Position numbers and translations under genes: made by a program. DNA of 64,000 nucleotides from Larix kaempferi. Its lineage: Eukaryota; Streptophyta; Pinopsida; Pinales; Pinaceae. The stretch spans positions 3,482,001 to 3,546,000 of the forward strand of contig BSBM01000712.1 of NCBI GenBank assembly GCA_027924585.1. The letters are read 5' to 3'. The notes under the pieces were generated by a model, which was given only the letters and a program-made list of their open reading frames with translations, was not told the origin of the DNA and searched no databases. This document shows positions 22,444 to 36,433 of this stretch, piece by piece. Position 1 is the first letter of the stretch. Each line of letters begins with the position of its first letter.

Positions 22444-23832
22444 TCAGCTAGGCTTACAAATTAACAATTTCATCTTGACCTTTCTTGATGTTAGATAGTG
22501 ATGCAGATGTAGCTTCTTCCTTGACTTGCTACTCCATATATGTTTCATCTTGACTCTGTTCTGCTTCATAGCCCTTTTTACTTTGTTCTTCGACATTTTG
22601 GAATTTGACTTCTGATTGTGGTTCTTTGTCCTCAAAGCTTCTGCATATTCCTCAGAACATTTGTCTTTAATGTTTACAAATGCTTCCAACTCCACATAAA
22701 TGTGTTGCTCCCATTTCTGGATGCAGTCATCAATGTCCTGCTCAATGGACTCTTGCAACTTTAGTTCATAGTAAAACTTGATTTCTTCTGGGCTCCATTT
22801 CATAAAAACTTCTTCAACTTCAGAATCTTCATCTTCAATATCCATTGACTCAAATTTTGTATCTGTAATGTAATCTTCTTCTTCATCAAACTTATCTGGC
22901 ACTTCACCTAAGTGCTCAACATCACATTGTTCCTTAGTAAACCCTGCACACTCAAAAACATTCATTAGAATATCAAAACAATTTTTGCTATTTTCATGTT
23001 TCTCTTCTAAGAGAGCTTTCTGATTTTTCTCCTCTTCACCTTCCTTCTCTGCAACAATAAAGTTGTCTTCCACTTGATTTGTGCATGTAAGTGGATCATT
23101 CTTCTCACCAAACAACAACTCATCAATAAAATGTTTCTCATGCATCAAGTTTGACCACTCTTCATGAGATAAATTGTCTTTATCAAATCTGACTTCATAT
23201 GTCTCTCCTTCAAAGAGACCTTCCTCCACAAGGTTTTCATTCTTATTATCACAATAAGCTACATACACACTTTCATCATCAATCATTGCGATTTCAATGC
23301 AATCATTTCGAGTCTTTATTTCAGTTACAAGACTGACAATACAGTCACTATTTTCAATAGCAGTGATGTTATTAATTTTGGCTTCAGCTATCTTGCTCCC
23401 CCTCACACTGAACTTCATCTCTAGAATATCCCAAAACATTTTTGCCTTCTCTATTTCACCAAATTCATATAACACATCAGACAATATGTCATTATCCAAT
23501 GCTGAGCTAACAAGATATAATGTTATTTTATCTTTTCTCTTCTGAGCGAGATCTTCATAACCATTTTGAACAAATTTCCATAAATCTACTGAACCAAGTA
23601 AACCTTCCATTTTTATTGCCCAAGTTTCAAAATCTTTACCTGAAAAAGATGGTAGAACTGGCATTAACCTTTTCAGTATTTCATCTATTTCTGCATTTTC
23701 ATCAATCTGCTCCAGATCTGCAATCTGATCCTGGTCTCCATCAGGTATGTGTTCCTTGGCTACAATCTGAATCTTTCTTCCCATCTGTTTGAGTTCCCTT
23801 CTGAAATATTTAATTCTACTTTTCCATCCCAT
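22444..23832 (-). CDS. E3 Gag-like protein (about 462 aa)
   Basis: The first ATG in this open frame is at 23832; the frame itself is open from about 23938. The N-terminal third carries PSFSGKDFETWAIKMEGLL and LWKFVQNGYED, the start of the UBN2/DUF4219-type Gag domain seen in copia elements, followed by a helical region with FWDILEMKFSVRGSKI. The middle is very acidic (EEEDYITDTKFESMDIEDED) and the C-terminus is basic (KMSKNKVKRAMKQNRVKMK). No CCHC zinc knuckle or protease DSGA is present, so nucleic-acid binding may rely on the basic tail. By family knowledge it would assemble particles; that it does so here is inference. It ends 57 bp before the PPT. Confidence 0.85.
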   Translation of the reverse strand: MGWKSRIKYFRRELKQMGRKIQIVAKEHIPDGDQDQIADLEQIDENAEIDEILKRLMPVLPSFSGKDFETWAIKMEGLLGSVDLWKFVQNGYEDLAQKRKDKITLYLVSSALDNDILSDVLYEFGEIEKAKMFWDILEMKFSVRGSKIAEAKINNITAIENSDCIVSLVTEIKTRNDCIEIAMIDDESVYVAYCDNKNENLVEEGLFEGETYEVRFDKDNLSHEEWSNLMHEKHFIDELLFGEKNDPLTCTNQVEDNFIVAEKEGEEEKNQKALLEEKHENSKNCFDILMNVFECAGFTKEQCDVEHLGEVPDKFDEEEDYITDTKFESMDIEDEDSEVEEVFMKWSPEEIKFYYELKLQESIEQDIDDCIQKWEQHIYVELEAFVNIKDKCSEEYAEALRTKNHNQKSNSKMSKNKVKRAMKQNRVKMKHIWSSKSRKKLHLHHYLTSRKVKMKLLICKPS

Positions 23833-25502
23833 GACAGCTTCCTTGATTGCACTCAGGAACAAATCATTTGCGGGCTCCTTATACAGCTGATGCCACTCTA
23901 CCAGCGAGATTCTCCTTTTTACACTACGTCCACAGTGTATTCAACAAGTGGATGTATGCAGCAATTTCTGCAAATTCTTCTGAAGCAGCTGTAATGCACG
24001 ATCCAACAGTGCTCTCTCTCACGACGGCACTGCAACAAGAGACTTCTCTACTCTTTCCACGCAACAGACCAAAGGCTCCACGTGAATGGTAAAACTAATT
24101 GATCCACACTCACAGACATCCACACTGGCTGCGCTAGCTCCTATCTTCTCACAACACACAGCTGAAGGCAGCTCGCTCAGCAGGCCACTAAGGGCTCTCA
24201 CAATCAGTAGGCCATTAAGGCTCGCAACAGGCCACCAACAGGGCTCTCACACAGCAAGATGCCAATCTGGCTATCTTATAACAACAGGTTCAGCAACAGG
24301 TTCAGATCAGCTATGAAGTCCATCTTGAATAGAATGATTACCTTTACACCGCTGATTTGCAGTCAAAGAATGCAGTACCGCCCTCGGGAATACAGTACCG
24401 GCGAGAAAATATCACGTGTCTCCCTAAATTACAGCTCCCTAGCAGTTTATGAATCCGCGGTAGTGCTGAAGTACCGCGCTGTATCAGTGGATGACTCCGC
24501 GGTAGTGCTGATACGTTCACAGGGCAAAAGAAGCTACTTTTCACAGGGCTTCAGAAGAAATTGCGGGCTTTACCACCAGGGTTGAGCTCACATTCACGAG
24601 CTACCAATCAGGCTCATATTCACGGGCTACCACACAGACATTCACGGGCTCAAATTAACAATGGCTGAGCTATTTCACAATTTCATGGCATCTCCTCCTA
24701 CCAATGGCATCCGCGGCAGAGATAAGCCTCAAACACTGGAGGTCGAAGTTGCTTTCAACGCAGCACTTCACATACGGCTTCAATTAAATATTTGCGCCCA
24801 GCACTCACTTTACGGCTCTGCAAAAAAAATTGGCTCTTTCAACGCTTCTCCTTCAATGGTGATCTCCACTCCAATGGTGATCTCGGTGTTCTCTGGGCAG
24901 CTTCTCCTCAGCAGGCAGCTTCTTCACTTGAACGTGCCTCTTCACAATGGCAACAGGGGCACTCACGGCCTCTTTTCTCAGCAGCGCTCGATGACTGGGC
25001 TCCTTCTCAGCCTCTTCACATCACTGCTCAATACCACAGCTGTAAATTGATTGCTGTGCACTCCTCTGCAGCGGCTCCTCTTCCATGGACTTCTATCCAG
25101 CGATGTTGACAGGCGATTGTGGACAGACCACAGTGGGCTTTAAACGCATACGGCTCTTTTTCTAACCTCGCAGGGCCTTGGCACCAGCATTGGCTTCTAC
25201 AGCATCACCATCATCGATTTCTTCTACAGCATTGGCTTCACCTCCGCGTGGTTCACATATAACACAGTCTATCGCAAGACACTTCACACCGGTTTATGCT
25301 CCACGCTAAAAAAAAACATTATACCTCCACGCTGATTTGTTGGAGCGGTTGATTGCCAATGGTGCGCAGGTGCACAGTCTCAGGCTTCAAATACATACGG
25401 CTTTCTTTCTCACGGCTCTACACAGCCCAGAAAAAAAAATATCACAGCAATGGTTCCCACAGTGGGCCACGATGGGCTCTTCACTCCAACAGGCCACTAT
25501 GG
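23833..25502 (-). other. E3 5' leader (about 1.67 kb)
   Basis: No coding sequence is supported between PBS and gag ATG. The sequence repeats the word 'gggct' and phrases such as 'cacgggctacca', 'caggccac' and 'ggctctcaca'. A cluster of 'ccgcggtagtgctg' and 'gtaccgcg' motifs lies at about 24380-24515 and resembles the cluster at 2514-2630. Confidence 0.7.
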
Positions 25503-25514
25503 GCTCTGATACCA
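25503..25514 (-). other. E3 primer-binding site
   Basis: GCTCTGATACCA on plus (TGGTATCAGAGC on the element strand) directly abuts the LTR. Confidence 0.95.
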
Positions 25515-25724
25515 TATTAAGAAATAGAGAAGAAGGAAGTGCAGAGCTCGCACACACACTGGAGGAGGAACACTCAGTTCAATTATATTACTGAATAAGC
25601 ATTACATTTATAGGTAACCCAAACCAATCTAGATCCAAGAATAATGGATCAGATCCTATGAACCAGGAACTAACAAACCACTCATGCTATCAATAGAAGA
25701 TGCATTTCTACATTATCTCTAACA
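25515..25724 (-). repeat. E3 5' LTR (210 bp)
   Basis: Identical by eye to 22169-22378 over the full 210 bp. It is followed by the TSD GTGCA and then the resumed coiled-coil ORF. Confidence 0.95.
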
Positions 25725-26309
25725 GTGCATGGAAAGAACTTTGAAGCACTCCATGGGGAATTGGCCAAGAAAAATAGAGAGTTGGAGGAAAAAATCATTA
25801 CGTTGATGAAAGAGAATGAAGAACAGCAAAACGTGATTGAGACATTGAAAGCAATTTCAGAGGAGAAAATGTTTCTGGAGGAGGAGAACGCTGAATTGGG
25901 GCGAAGAAATTTGGTATTAGAAGAAAAACAGGTACATCAAGAGGGAAGAATAGCGGATTTGGAAATAGCTTTGGATTCTCTCACCGCGGATCTTGAATCT
26001 TGTAGTCAAATTGCAGACGAGAAAGAGGCTCTATTAATTAGCTTACGATATCAGTTGTCAGACCTTGTCAAGGAAAATATGTACCTGGAGGAGTTAAACA
26101 GCGCTTTAGTGACTGAATTGAACAAAAGTACGAAGGTTTTAGAAGAATATGTTTATCTTCACCACAAAATAAGGGAACTGGATATTTCTTCCCACTCTCT
26201 CACCGAGGATCTTGAATCCAAAGATATGTTGCTTCAGCAGCTGAAGTCAGAATATCAACAGCTGAAGTCAGAATATCAACATTCTCAGTTAGCTGTCCAC
26301 GCAGAATGA
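25725..26309 (+). pseudogene. Coiled-coil protein gene, 3' part
   Basis: The frame resumes after E3 and is open for 194 codons to TGA at 26307. It is rich in Glu, Lys and Leu with clear heptad-like runs: ELAKKNRELEEKIITLMKE, EEKMFLEEENAELGRRN, ENMYLEELNSALVTELN. Near the end QLKSEYQ is repeated twice because a 21-bp unit is duplicated. The whole segment is predicted to be one long coiled coil, suggesting a structural or filament-like role. Similar patterns occur in many unrelated proteins, so no family is assigned. Confidence 0.6.
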
Positions 26310-26343
26310 AAAACAAAACTAAAAGACATGCGATGGAAATGGT

Positions 26344-26607
26344 ATGGTTGACAAGGCAAAATCAAAGAGGGTGCTGGAATCCATGGCAGAAAATGGAAAA
26401 CCAAACGATTATCGATTTATACCAACCGAACTGGTGTTGGAGGCTATTGCAACAACCATACATTTTACCGATGAACAAGGGTACACTCAATTGTTGCCAA
26501 ATATGCAACAATTTTTATGTCCCTGCGTAGCAGCGAACATAAAGCAGTCGCTGGGCGATATTTTCCAATATCCATATTGTAATTATAAATTGCAATATTT
26601 GTATTAA
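26344..26607 (+). CDS. Small ORF after coiled-coil gene, uncertain
   Basis: An 87-codon ORF starts at ATG 26344, 35 bp after the coiled-coil stop and in another frame. It reads MVDKAKSKRVLESMAENG, then FIPTELVLEAIATTIHFTDE and PCVAANIKQSLGDIF. Composition is protein-like rather than AT-random. It could be the C-terminus of the coiled-coil protein after a frameshift, a second exon, or chance. I do not recognise it. Confidence 0.3.
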   Translation: MVDKAKSKRVLESMAENGKPNDYRFIPTELVLEAIATTIHFTDEQGYTQLLPNMQQFLCPCVAANIKQSLGDIFQYPYCNYKLQYLY

Positions 26608-30024
<3,417 letters not shown>

Positions 30025-30029
30025 TTAAA

Positions 30030-30160
30030 ATAACACATATGTGTTATAACGCATATGTGTTTTAGGCTTGTTCATATCGCATATGCGTTATAACGCAAAT
30101 ACGATCATATCGCATATGCAATTCATAATGTATATGCGATTTAATGAATATGCGTTTTAG
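30030..30160. repeat. Left cluster of CGCATATGCG-type palindromes
   Basis: Within 130 bp: 'acacatatgtgt', 'aacgcatatgtgt', 'cgcatatgcg' (30078-30087), 'cgcatatgca', 'gtatatgcg' and 'aatatgcgttt'. Nearly every unit is a palindrome or half-palindrome around CATATG. A matching cluster lies at 32870-33020. Confidence 0.8.
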
Positions 30161-30529
30161 TTTTAGTAGCTTGGTACGAGAGTTAAAAAGAGTTTACCAA
30201 GTTAGTGGATAGGCTTTGGGAGAACCCCATCTAAAAGAAAAATATCATGGTAATTATTGGCCCCTCTAAAGTGGTTTAGTGTAAGTGTGGCAAAAGGACT
30301 ACACTTAGTCTAAACTTTGTGAATGGTTGTGGATAATGAGGTCAGATTATTGGAGGTTCAAGGGCTAGTCTAAAGGAGGTATTAGGATGATGAGTTTACC
30401 AAGTTAGGATGTCTTTCTTGTTGCCTCTGCATGATCAACCTCAATGGGAGGAACAGGGTAAAAAACAACTGTAAGCTCTGTATATGGATATGTCAATTTA
30501 AAAATATATATTTATATACATTTATATTG

Positions 30530-31445
30530 GAACACCATACACTTTCTCCCTCTATAACCAACCTTCCCCCCTTTGTCTATCTAATCCATCCACATACCCT
30601 CTCTCCATCCCTTTTTATCCAACCATCATTATTTCTCGCCTTCACCACCCCTCTACCTCTATAACCATCCCTCAACCCTCTCTCTCTCTCTCTCCCCCTT
30701 CCCTCTCTCTCCCTTCCCTCTCTCTCCCTTCTCGCTTCTCCCCTCCCTCCCTATCCTTCTACCTCCATGTGTTCCATCCTCTCACTCAATCCATACCTCA
30801 CTTTATCCCCGTACCTCCTCTCTCCACCCCCTTCTCTTTCCCCCCATAATTCCTTCTCTCTCTTTCTCTCTCCCCCTCGAAGTATAAATCACCCCTCTTT
30901 CCTTATTTGGACACTCCCCTTCGAACAAACTTACACACCTCTTGGTCTTGAAAAACCACACCCCCTCTCCCTATATAGCCAACCTTCCCCCCCTTATCTC
31001 TCTCACACACATCCACACAACATCTCTCCATCACTATCTCTCTACATCTATAACCATCCCTCAATCCTCTCTCTCTCCCCATTTCCTCCCTCTCTCTCTC
31101 CTCCCCTCTCTACCTAAATCCCCCCTCCTTCATAATATCACCACCTCCCCCTCAAACAAACTTACACACCTCTTAGTCTTGGAACACCACACCCCCTCTC
31201 CCTCTATAACCAATATTCCTTATTTTTCAATCTCAGACACATCCACACACCCTCTAAAAAAATTCCTTTGTTGCCCCTCCCTCCCTCCAAAACCCTTTCT
31301 CCCTCCCTCCCTCCCTCCCCTTATACCTCCATGTGTTCCATCCTATCACTCACTCCATCCCTCACTTTCTCCCCCTACCTCCTCTCTCCACCTTCAAGCC
31401 TTCATCCCTCCTTCATCTCTCCATCTTTCTCTCCATTCCTTAATA

Positions 31446-31532
<87 letters not shown>

Positions 31533-31990
31533 TGCACACACACGCAATCCCTCATCTCTATCCCTCGGTGTAACCATCCTTGACCATCCTTCATTTCCCT
31601 AAATCGCTACTCTCTCACTCTTATTATCCCACTCTCTCACCCTCTAACCATCCCTCCATCCATCATTGTCACTCTCTCTCTCTCTCTCTCTCTTTGAATC
31701 TCCCCCTCTAACTATTTAAGAACCCCCCCATTTGTCTCTCACTCACTCACTCTATACCTCTCTCTATACCACCATTCCATCCATCCATCTCCTCCCTCTC
31801 ACTCTTTAACGACCCCCCCCCATTTGTCCCTCAATCCATTATGCTATATCTTTCCTCCATCCATTATCCTATATCTTTCTTGCACCCAATCATCCCTCCC
31901 TCTTATATATCTCCTTATTCCATCCCCCCTATATCTCTTCCCCCCCCATCCCTCCCTCCCTCCCTCCCTCCCTCCCACTTATATCTATTC
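30530..31990 (+). repeat. 1.5-kb polypyrimidine (CT-rich) block
   Basis: The plus strand is almost entirely C and T, with runs of 'ctctctc', 'ccctccct' and 'ccccc'. Longer phrases recur: 'ccatgtgttccatcct' near 30765 and 31329, 'cttacacacctctt' near 30929 and 31160, and 'accacaccccctctccct' near 30955 and 31186. Several long ORFs exist only because pyrimidine-rich DNA lacks stop codons; they encode low-complexity Ser/Pro/Leu and are not genes. Confidence 0.9.
31450..31530 (+). repeat. (TC)n(AC)n dinucleotide tract
   Basis: About 43 bp of pure TC is followed by about 37 bp of pure AC inside the polypyrimidine block. Confidence 0.98.
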
Positions 31991-32037
31991 CCCCTCCCCC
32001 TATTTTAGCTTAATCAATGTAATTTTGGGCCATTAAG

Positions 32038-32850
32038 CCACCCCATAGACCATCTAGATAGAATCTTGGGAGTCTAAATGGTATTATAAGGGGATAAGGG
32101 TGCCATTATAGGGTTTTGGATGGGAGGGATGGGTCTCTGGACATTGACCATAGTCATGGAAGAAAAGACAATGAGTCTCTAAATCAACACACATGCCTTA
32201 TAGATGGAATATTTGGCCTTTAATGGGATATGGGTGTCATTGTGAGGTTTTATGCACTAAGGATGGGTGTCGGGGTCTTAACCATGGTAATGGGACAAAA
32301 GTGTCATAGAAACAAGTCTTAAACCACTACGCATTCCCTTTAAAGGGGATATTTAGCCTTAATATGGGATATATGTTCCATTAGACTATTTTATGCATTG
32401 AAGATTGTTCTTGAGGCGTTGACCATGGTCATATAGGAACCATTATGAATATTTCCAGACAAGAGATAGCTCTGAAGACACTACCATGGTCCAAGGATAA
32501 ATCCAATCTTCTAGGGATTAAATAATGTTTTTATTGTTCATGGACAAATCACAAGGTCCTAGACTACGAAAATCCCTATAAATGGAGTCTAAATGGGATA
32601 AGGGTGTCATTATAAGGTTTGGGACTTTGAGCATGGTCATGGAAGAAAAGGTAGGGTCTTAGGACCTAAATGAAGCTTTTAAGGCTCATGAGCTATAAAT
32701 GAGTCCTTTAATCACCACACATGCCTTCTAGATGGGATATTTGGCCTCTAGGTTGGGTATGGGTTCCATTATGAGGTTATGTGCACTAAAGATAGGTCTT
32801 GAGGTCTTAACCATGGGTATGGGCTCCATTATAATGTTATGAGGTTTCAA
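32038..32850 (+). repeat. Degenerate tandem family with 'gggatatgggtgccatta'
   Basis: Units with variable spacing (about 60-240 bp) share 'gggata(a/t)gggtg(c/t)catta', then 'aggttttatgcact', 'ggatgggt' and 'cttaaccatgg'. Recognisable starts are near 32093, 32223, 32365, 32606, 32755 and 32815. The same phrase opens the window at position 1, so the family is dispersed. Confidence 0.75.
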
Positions 32851-32869
32851 TAGTTGATATACACTCAAT

Positions 32870-33020
32870 CGCATGTGCGATATATGGCATATGCAATTTA
32901 GTGATCACGTTATACAAACTAGTCGTTAGGTAAAAAGCATAATATGCATATCGCATATGCGATATAACGCATATGCGTTAAAACGAACATGTGTTATATC
33001 GTATATGCAATATGTGTTTT
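32870..33020. repeat. Right cluster of CGCATATGCG-type palindromes
   Basis: Two perfect CGCATATGCG copies (32952-32961 and 32968-32977), the second inside the 16-bp palindrome TAACGCATATGCGTTA, plus 'cgcatgtgcg' and 'cgtatatgc'. The cluster ends about 150 bp before the transposase-like ORF at 33172, so it may be a transposon subterminal region. That link is inference. Confidence 0.75.
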
Positions 33021-33171
33021 ATAAAAAATATTGGGTTGCGGGCCGTGGGCCATTTTTACTGTAGCAAAAGACAAAATTCTTCTGAACCCGCGCACATAGT
33101 ACTATTCAACCTTCCATTTAATCATTTATTACACAAATCCATAGGTTTTGTACAAGTTTGGGTGGATTTCA

Positions 33172-35800
33172 ATGGGGAATGTACGTAATAGAGGTCGGAA
33201 GTCAACGAGGAAGGCACTTACACCAGAAGAAGCTGAAAATAAAAAACAAAAGAAGAGGGAAGATTCAAGAAATTGTCGGCATTCATTGAATGAGAAAATA
33301 CTTCCCATTCCCGCTCAACAGATACCTGATGTAGAGGCTGAGGAAGATATTGCAACGTTAATGGAAGTTGGTTATAGGGTAGATGATGATATTGGTCCAT
33401 TATTAAGTGGACAATATTGTGAAGAGTTCAATCATTATGTTCCTGACGATGCAAATGTGACTCCGTAACAACCATGCCAGGTGGTTCAATCTCCTAATCA
33501 AAGCTGTCAGCCTGTAGTGGATATAAACGTCATTCCAACATTTCAAACGGCAAGGATCTCACATCAAAACGAAAGAGAACTCCTAAAAGCATACAAGTGG
33601 ACGAGAGCGAATTGACTTCCATGGAAGGTAAGGTGGCTAAGCGCACTATCCTCCGTCATTATTCTCAAATAATGAAACAATATATTGATAAAAAATCTAA
33701 AGCCAGTAAATGCCATTGTTTTTAGCTTTGATTAAATCTAGAAATATGGCAACTGTTAGAATAAAGTTAGGCATAAGAACATTGAAGAATATTGAATCAA
33801 GTAATCACGTTGTTAAATATCTTGTTGTTGCATTCACATATATTGATTAAAAAAATCATTCACAAGACTGTAATGTGGCTCGCCGCGTATTGGCTGAATC
33901 AATTGTATGTAGATCCACAAGACAACGTCGTTTACTTAAATGCACATCATAGATTGTGCCCTTACATGCAAAGACACTTAAAAAATATTCAGTAAGAAGA
34001 GACATCCTTGATGTAGAGGGAGAAATGGAAACATTATGGTCATTTAGCGGTAGGTTTCCCCGCAAAGACATGAAGTTAGTCGAAGTAGTGAAGGAACTAG
34101 TGCACACAAGTTTGCACGATAACACTAGGCCTTCTTCTAACACAAAGGATGTGTTAAAACGCTGTAGGGGTTCTATGAACAATGAAACTCATGTTAAACA
34201 TTATCTTGACATGACACAAACTCAATTGTTTGATATGTTTAAAGTTTCCCACGTAGAACTAAGGCTCGGGATAAGATCTCTTGAAAAATGTAAGCCTTGG
34301 TATGTTAGAATCAATACCATCTGGAACACTTGTTGTTGTAGATACCACATAGAGTTTGATATATATTATCATACATTTGCACATATACGTTTTTTTTTGC
34401 ATCCTAACTATGTGCAGGAATGCTAAAGTACAGTACGACCAATGTCATCTAGATATTTGATCCATAGTATAATGTGTCTGAGGCAAGATGGGAAGACACA
34501 TTACTTAAAACAATGTGTAGAGGGTTCTTGCAACAATTGTGGTAGGCTATCATTATGGTATGATTGCATCCATGAGAGTGAAGATCAAGCATTCGGTAAT
34601 GCAATTGTTGAGAAGCAGAACTTTTAGTACGAGACATATCAGCTACATGATGGGAAATAAGCAAGAAGATTAAATTGGTGACTTCAAAGGTGACAATCTA
34701 CACGAATAATATTCATTTAACTAAGTGTACACTGTTAATGTTGTTTTATAACATTGTTAAATATTGACATATTAATATTCATGTAAATCTTTTTATGTTG
34801 TTTTATAACAATATAATTTTTTTCCACCAAGTGGAAGTATGTGATTTTATTTCAGAGTTCCATGGAAAGATCCAACAGTACATTCAACATGTTGATATGG
34901 CATGGTGTCAAGATGAAGAATTCATAATATGCTGGGACACCTTCCCTCTCGGAACAATACTATCAGTGGTTGACTTTGCGTAAAATTACACCCTACAACC
35001 ACAAAATGAAATACAAAGTCAATACTATCAGTCATAGCAAGTGAGCATAATGGTCCATATCACTTATCAACATGGGCCAAATAGCAATGAAGAGAAACGT
35101 GTGATATTCAAAGAAAGTCACTTTTACATAAATGATGCCCGAACCCATGACATCCATTACATGCAACATTGCTTTAAAATGTTCTATGATCATGTGATAG
35201 CTATGGATATACCATTTTATCATCATTTGATTTGGTCAGATGGTTGTTCTGGACAGTTCAAGAATCCAAGTGTACTTCAATGGTTGTGTTTGTTGCACAT
35301 AAAATACAAGGTGCCACATATATGAAACTACTTTGAAACAAGTCATGGAAAAGGAGAGCACGATGGTGCTGGTGCATGCATTAAACTGCCCTTCGAAGGG
35401 AAGAGATGAATTTTGCAAGTGCTCGCCTTCTAGACGCTGCATCTATAGTGAAATGGTGTGCATCTGTGATGGGAGAACAAGCGACAAGGAAACACCTAGT
35501 GCAGAGAATATTCAATGAGGTGACAAATGTGGACCGATCCCAAACACATCGGGTGAACACAGTGCATGGAACTCAACAATTTCATTCAATTAGAAGCTCA
35601 AACAACATGGCCCTACAAATTTGGACAAGATTGAAGGCTTGCTTTTGTATCTCCTATATCATCAATGAATGGGATGATTGTGAGTATACAGATACAGTTG
35701 ATACATGGGATTGAGTGACACTTGGCACCGATTTCAAGGGGGTTAATAAAATAGACCATTTGGAAGATAATCAGACATATATTTCTATAGACTATGTCAC
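33172..35800 (+). pseudogene. Decayed transposase-like gene (SDGCSGQFKN / TSHGKGEHDG family)
   Basis: Frame-shifted pieces on plus follow one order. A basic N-terminus MGNVRNRGRKSTRKALTPEE (33172-33468) comes first. Next is LHAKTLKKYSVRRDILDVEG, KDVLKRCRGSMNN and PWYVRINTIWNTCCC (about 33960-34370), then CVEGSCNNCGRLSL (about 34510-34560). It continues with DMAWCQDEEFIICWDTFPLG and SVVDFA (34860-34983), HHLIWSDGCSGQFKN (about 35220-35265), FETSHGKGEHDGAGACIKLP (about 35328-35390) and ARLLDAASIVKWCASVMGE (from about 35418). This order is that of a widespread eukaryotic transposon-derived ORF family usually left uncharacterised; I cannot assign the superfamily. Multiple stops and shifts show it is dead. 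E4 inserted just downstream. Confidence 0.7.
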
Positions 35801-35921
35801 GTCTCCTCTACGCAATTGTTTTTTGAAATCCTAACCAAAAGTACAAATGTGGAAATTAAACTACTAGCTGTCATCACAGCCTGTTTAGCGATACCCCAAA
35901 AGTATGCACAATGGAGGTCAC

Positions 35922-36421
35922 TGTTGAAATATTGTAACTTCAAAGAATATTATATTTGTATTTTATTATTCCGAAGATGTTCCATTCCTCCGAGGAGACC
36001 CTATTGTATATCCAGAGATGTTTATTCCTCCGAGGAAGTGTGGTAACTAGGGTTATTAGATCTCCCATGTGAGGTCGGCCCTGAGTTAGATGTTTAGGGG
36101 TTATTAGACTCTCTTAGGAGACGTCGGTCCCATTAGGGTGAAAAGTCAGTTAGAACATGAGTATAAATAGAGGAGGTGTGTTCCTCATTTATCCCATTCA
36201 TTCACTCACTTGTGATTGGCGCATAGGAGAGAGAGAGGTCTACATAGGAGGAGAAGGATCTCTTGTTGAGGACTACATCTTGTATTGGGTTGATTATCTA
36301 TATTGAGGAAATCTTTGCTGGGTTTTCTACCCCATGAGGGTTTCCCAAGGTAAATCTTTGTTTATCTTGTGATTTTGTTTCTTTCAGTGATCTTTCTTGT
36401 TAATTTAGGCTAAACTTAACA
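35922..36421 (+). repeat. E4 5' LTR (500 bp)
   Basis: Starts TGTTGAAATATTG and ends AAACTTAACA. TATA box TATAAATA is at 36162-36169. Two copies of the GGGTTATTAGA...GTCGG motif lie upstream of it. It is related to but distinct from the E6 LTR. Confidence 0.95.
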
Positions 36422-36433
36422 TGGTATTAGAGC
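36422..36433 (+). other. E4 primer-binding site (one mismatch)
   Basis: TGGTATTAGAGC differs from the consensus TGGTATCAGAGC at one position (C to T). Confidence 0.9.

Larger units (their letters stand above)
22169..25724 (-). mobile_element. E3: gag-only LTR retrotransposon (TR-GAG type)
   Basis: The element is 3556 bp. The 210-bp LTRs at 22169-22378 and 25515-25724 are identical as far as I can read. The TSD GTGCA is at 22164-22168 and 25725-25729. PBS (25503-25514) and PPT (22379-22387) give minus orientation. The only substantial ORF is a Gag-like protein with no protease, integrase, RT or RNase H. Size and content match the published plant TR-GAG class of non-autonomous elements. Identical LTRs imply very recent movement using enzymes of another element. 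Confidence 0.93.

Noticed and set aside
30431-31583. Ser/Pro/Leu-rich ORFs of up to 213 codons
   Set aside because: They lie in low-complexity polypyrimidine DNA, which lacks stop codons by composition.
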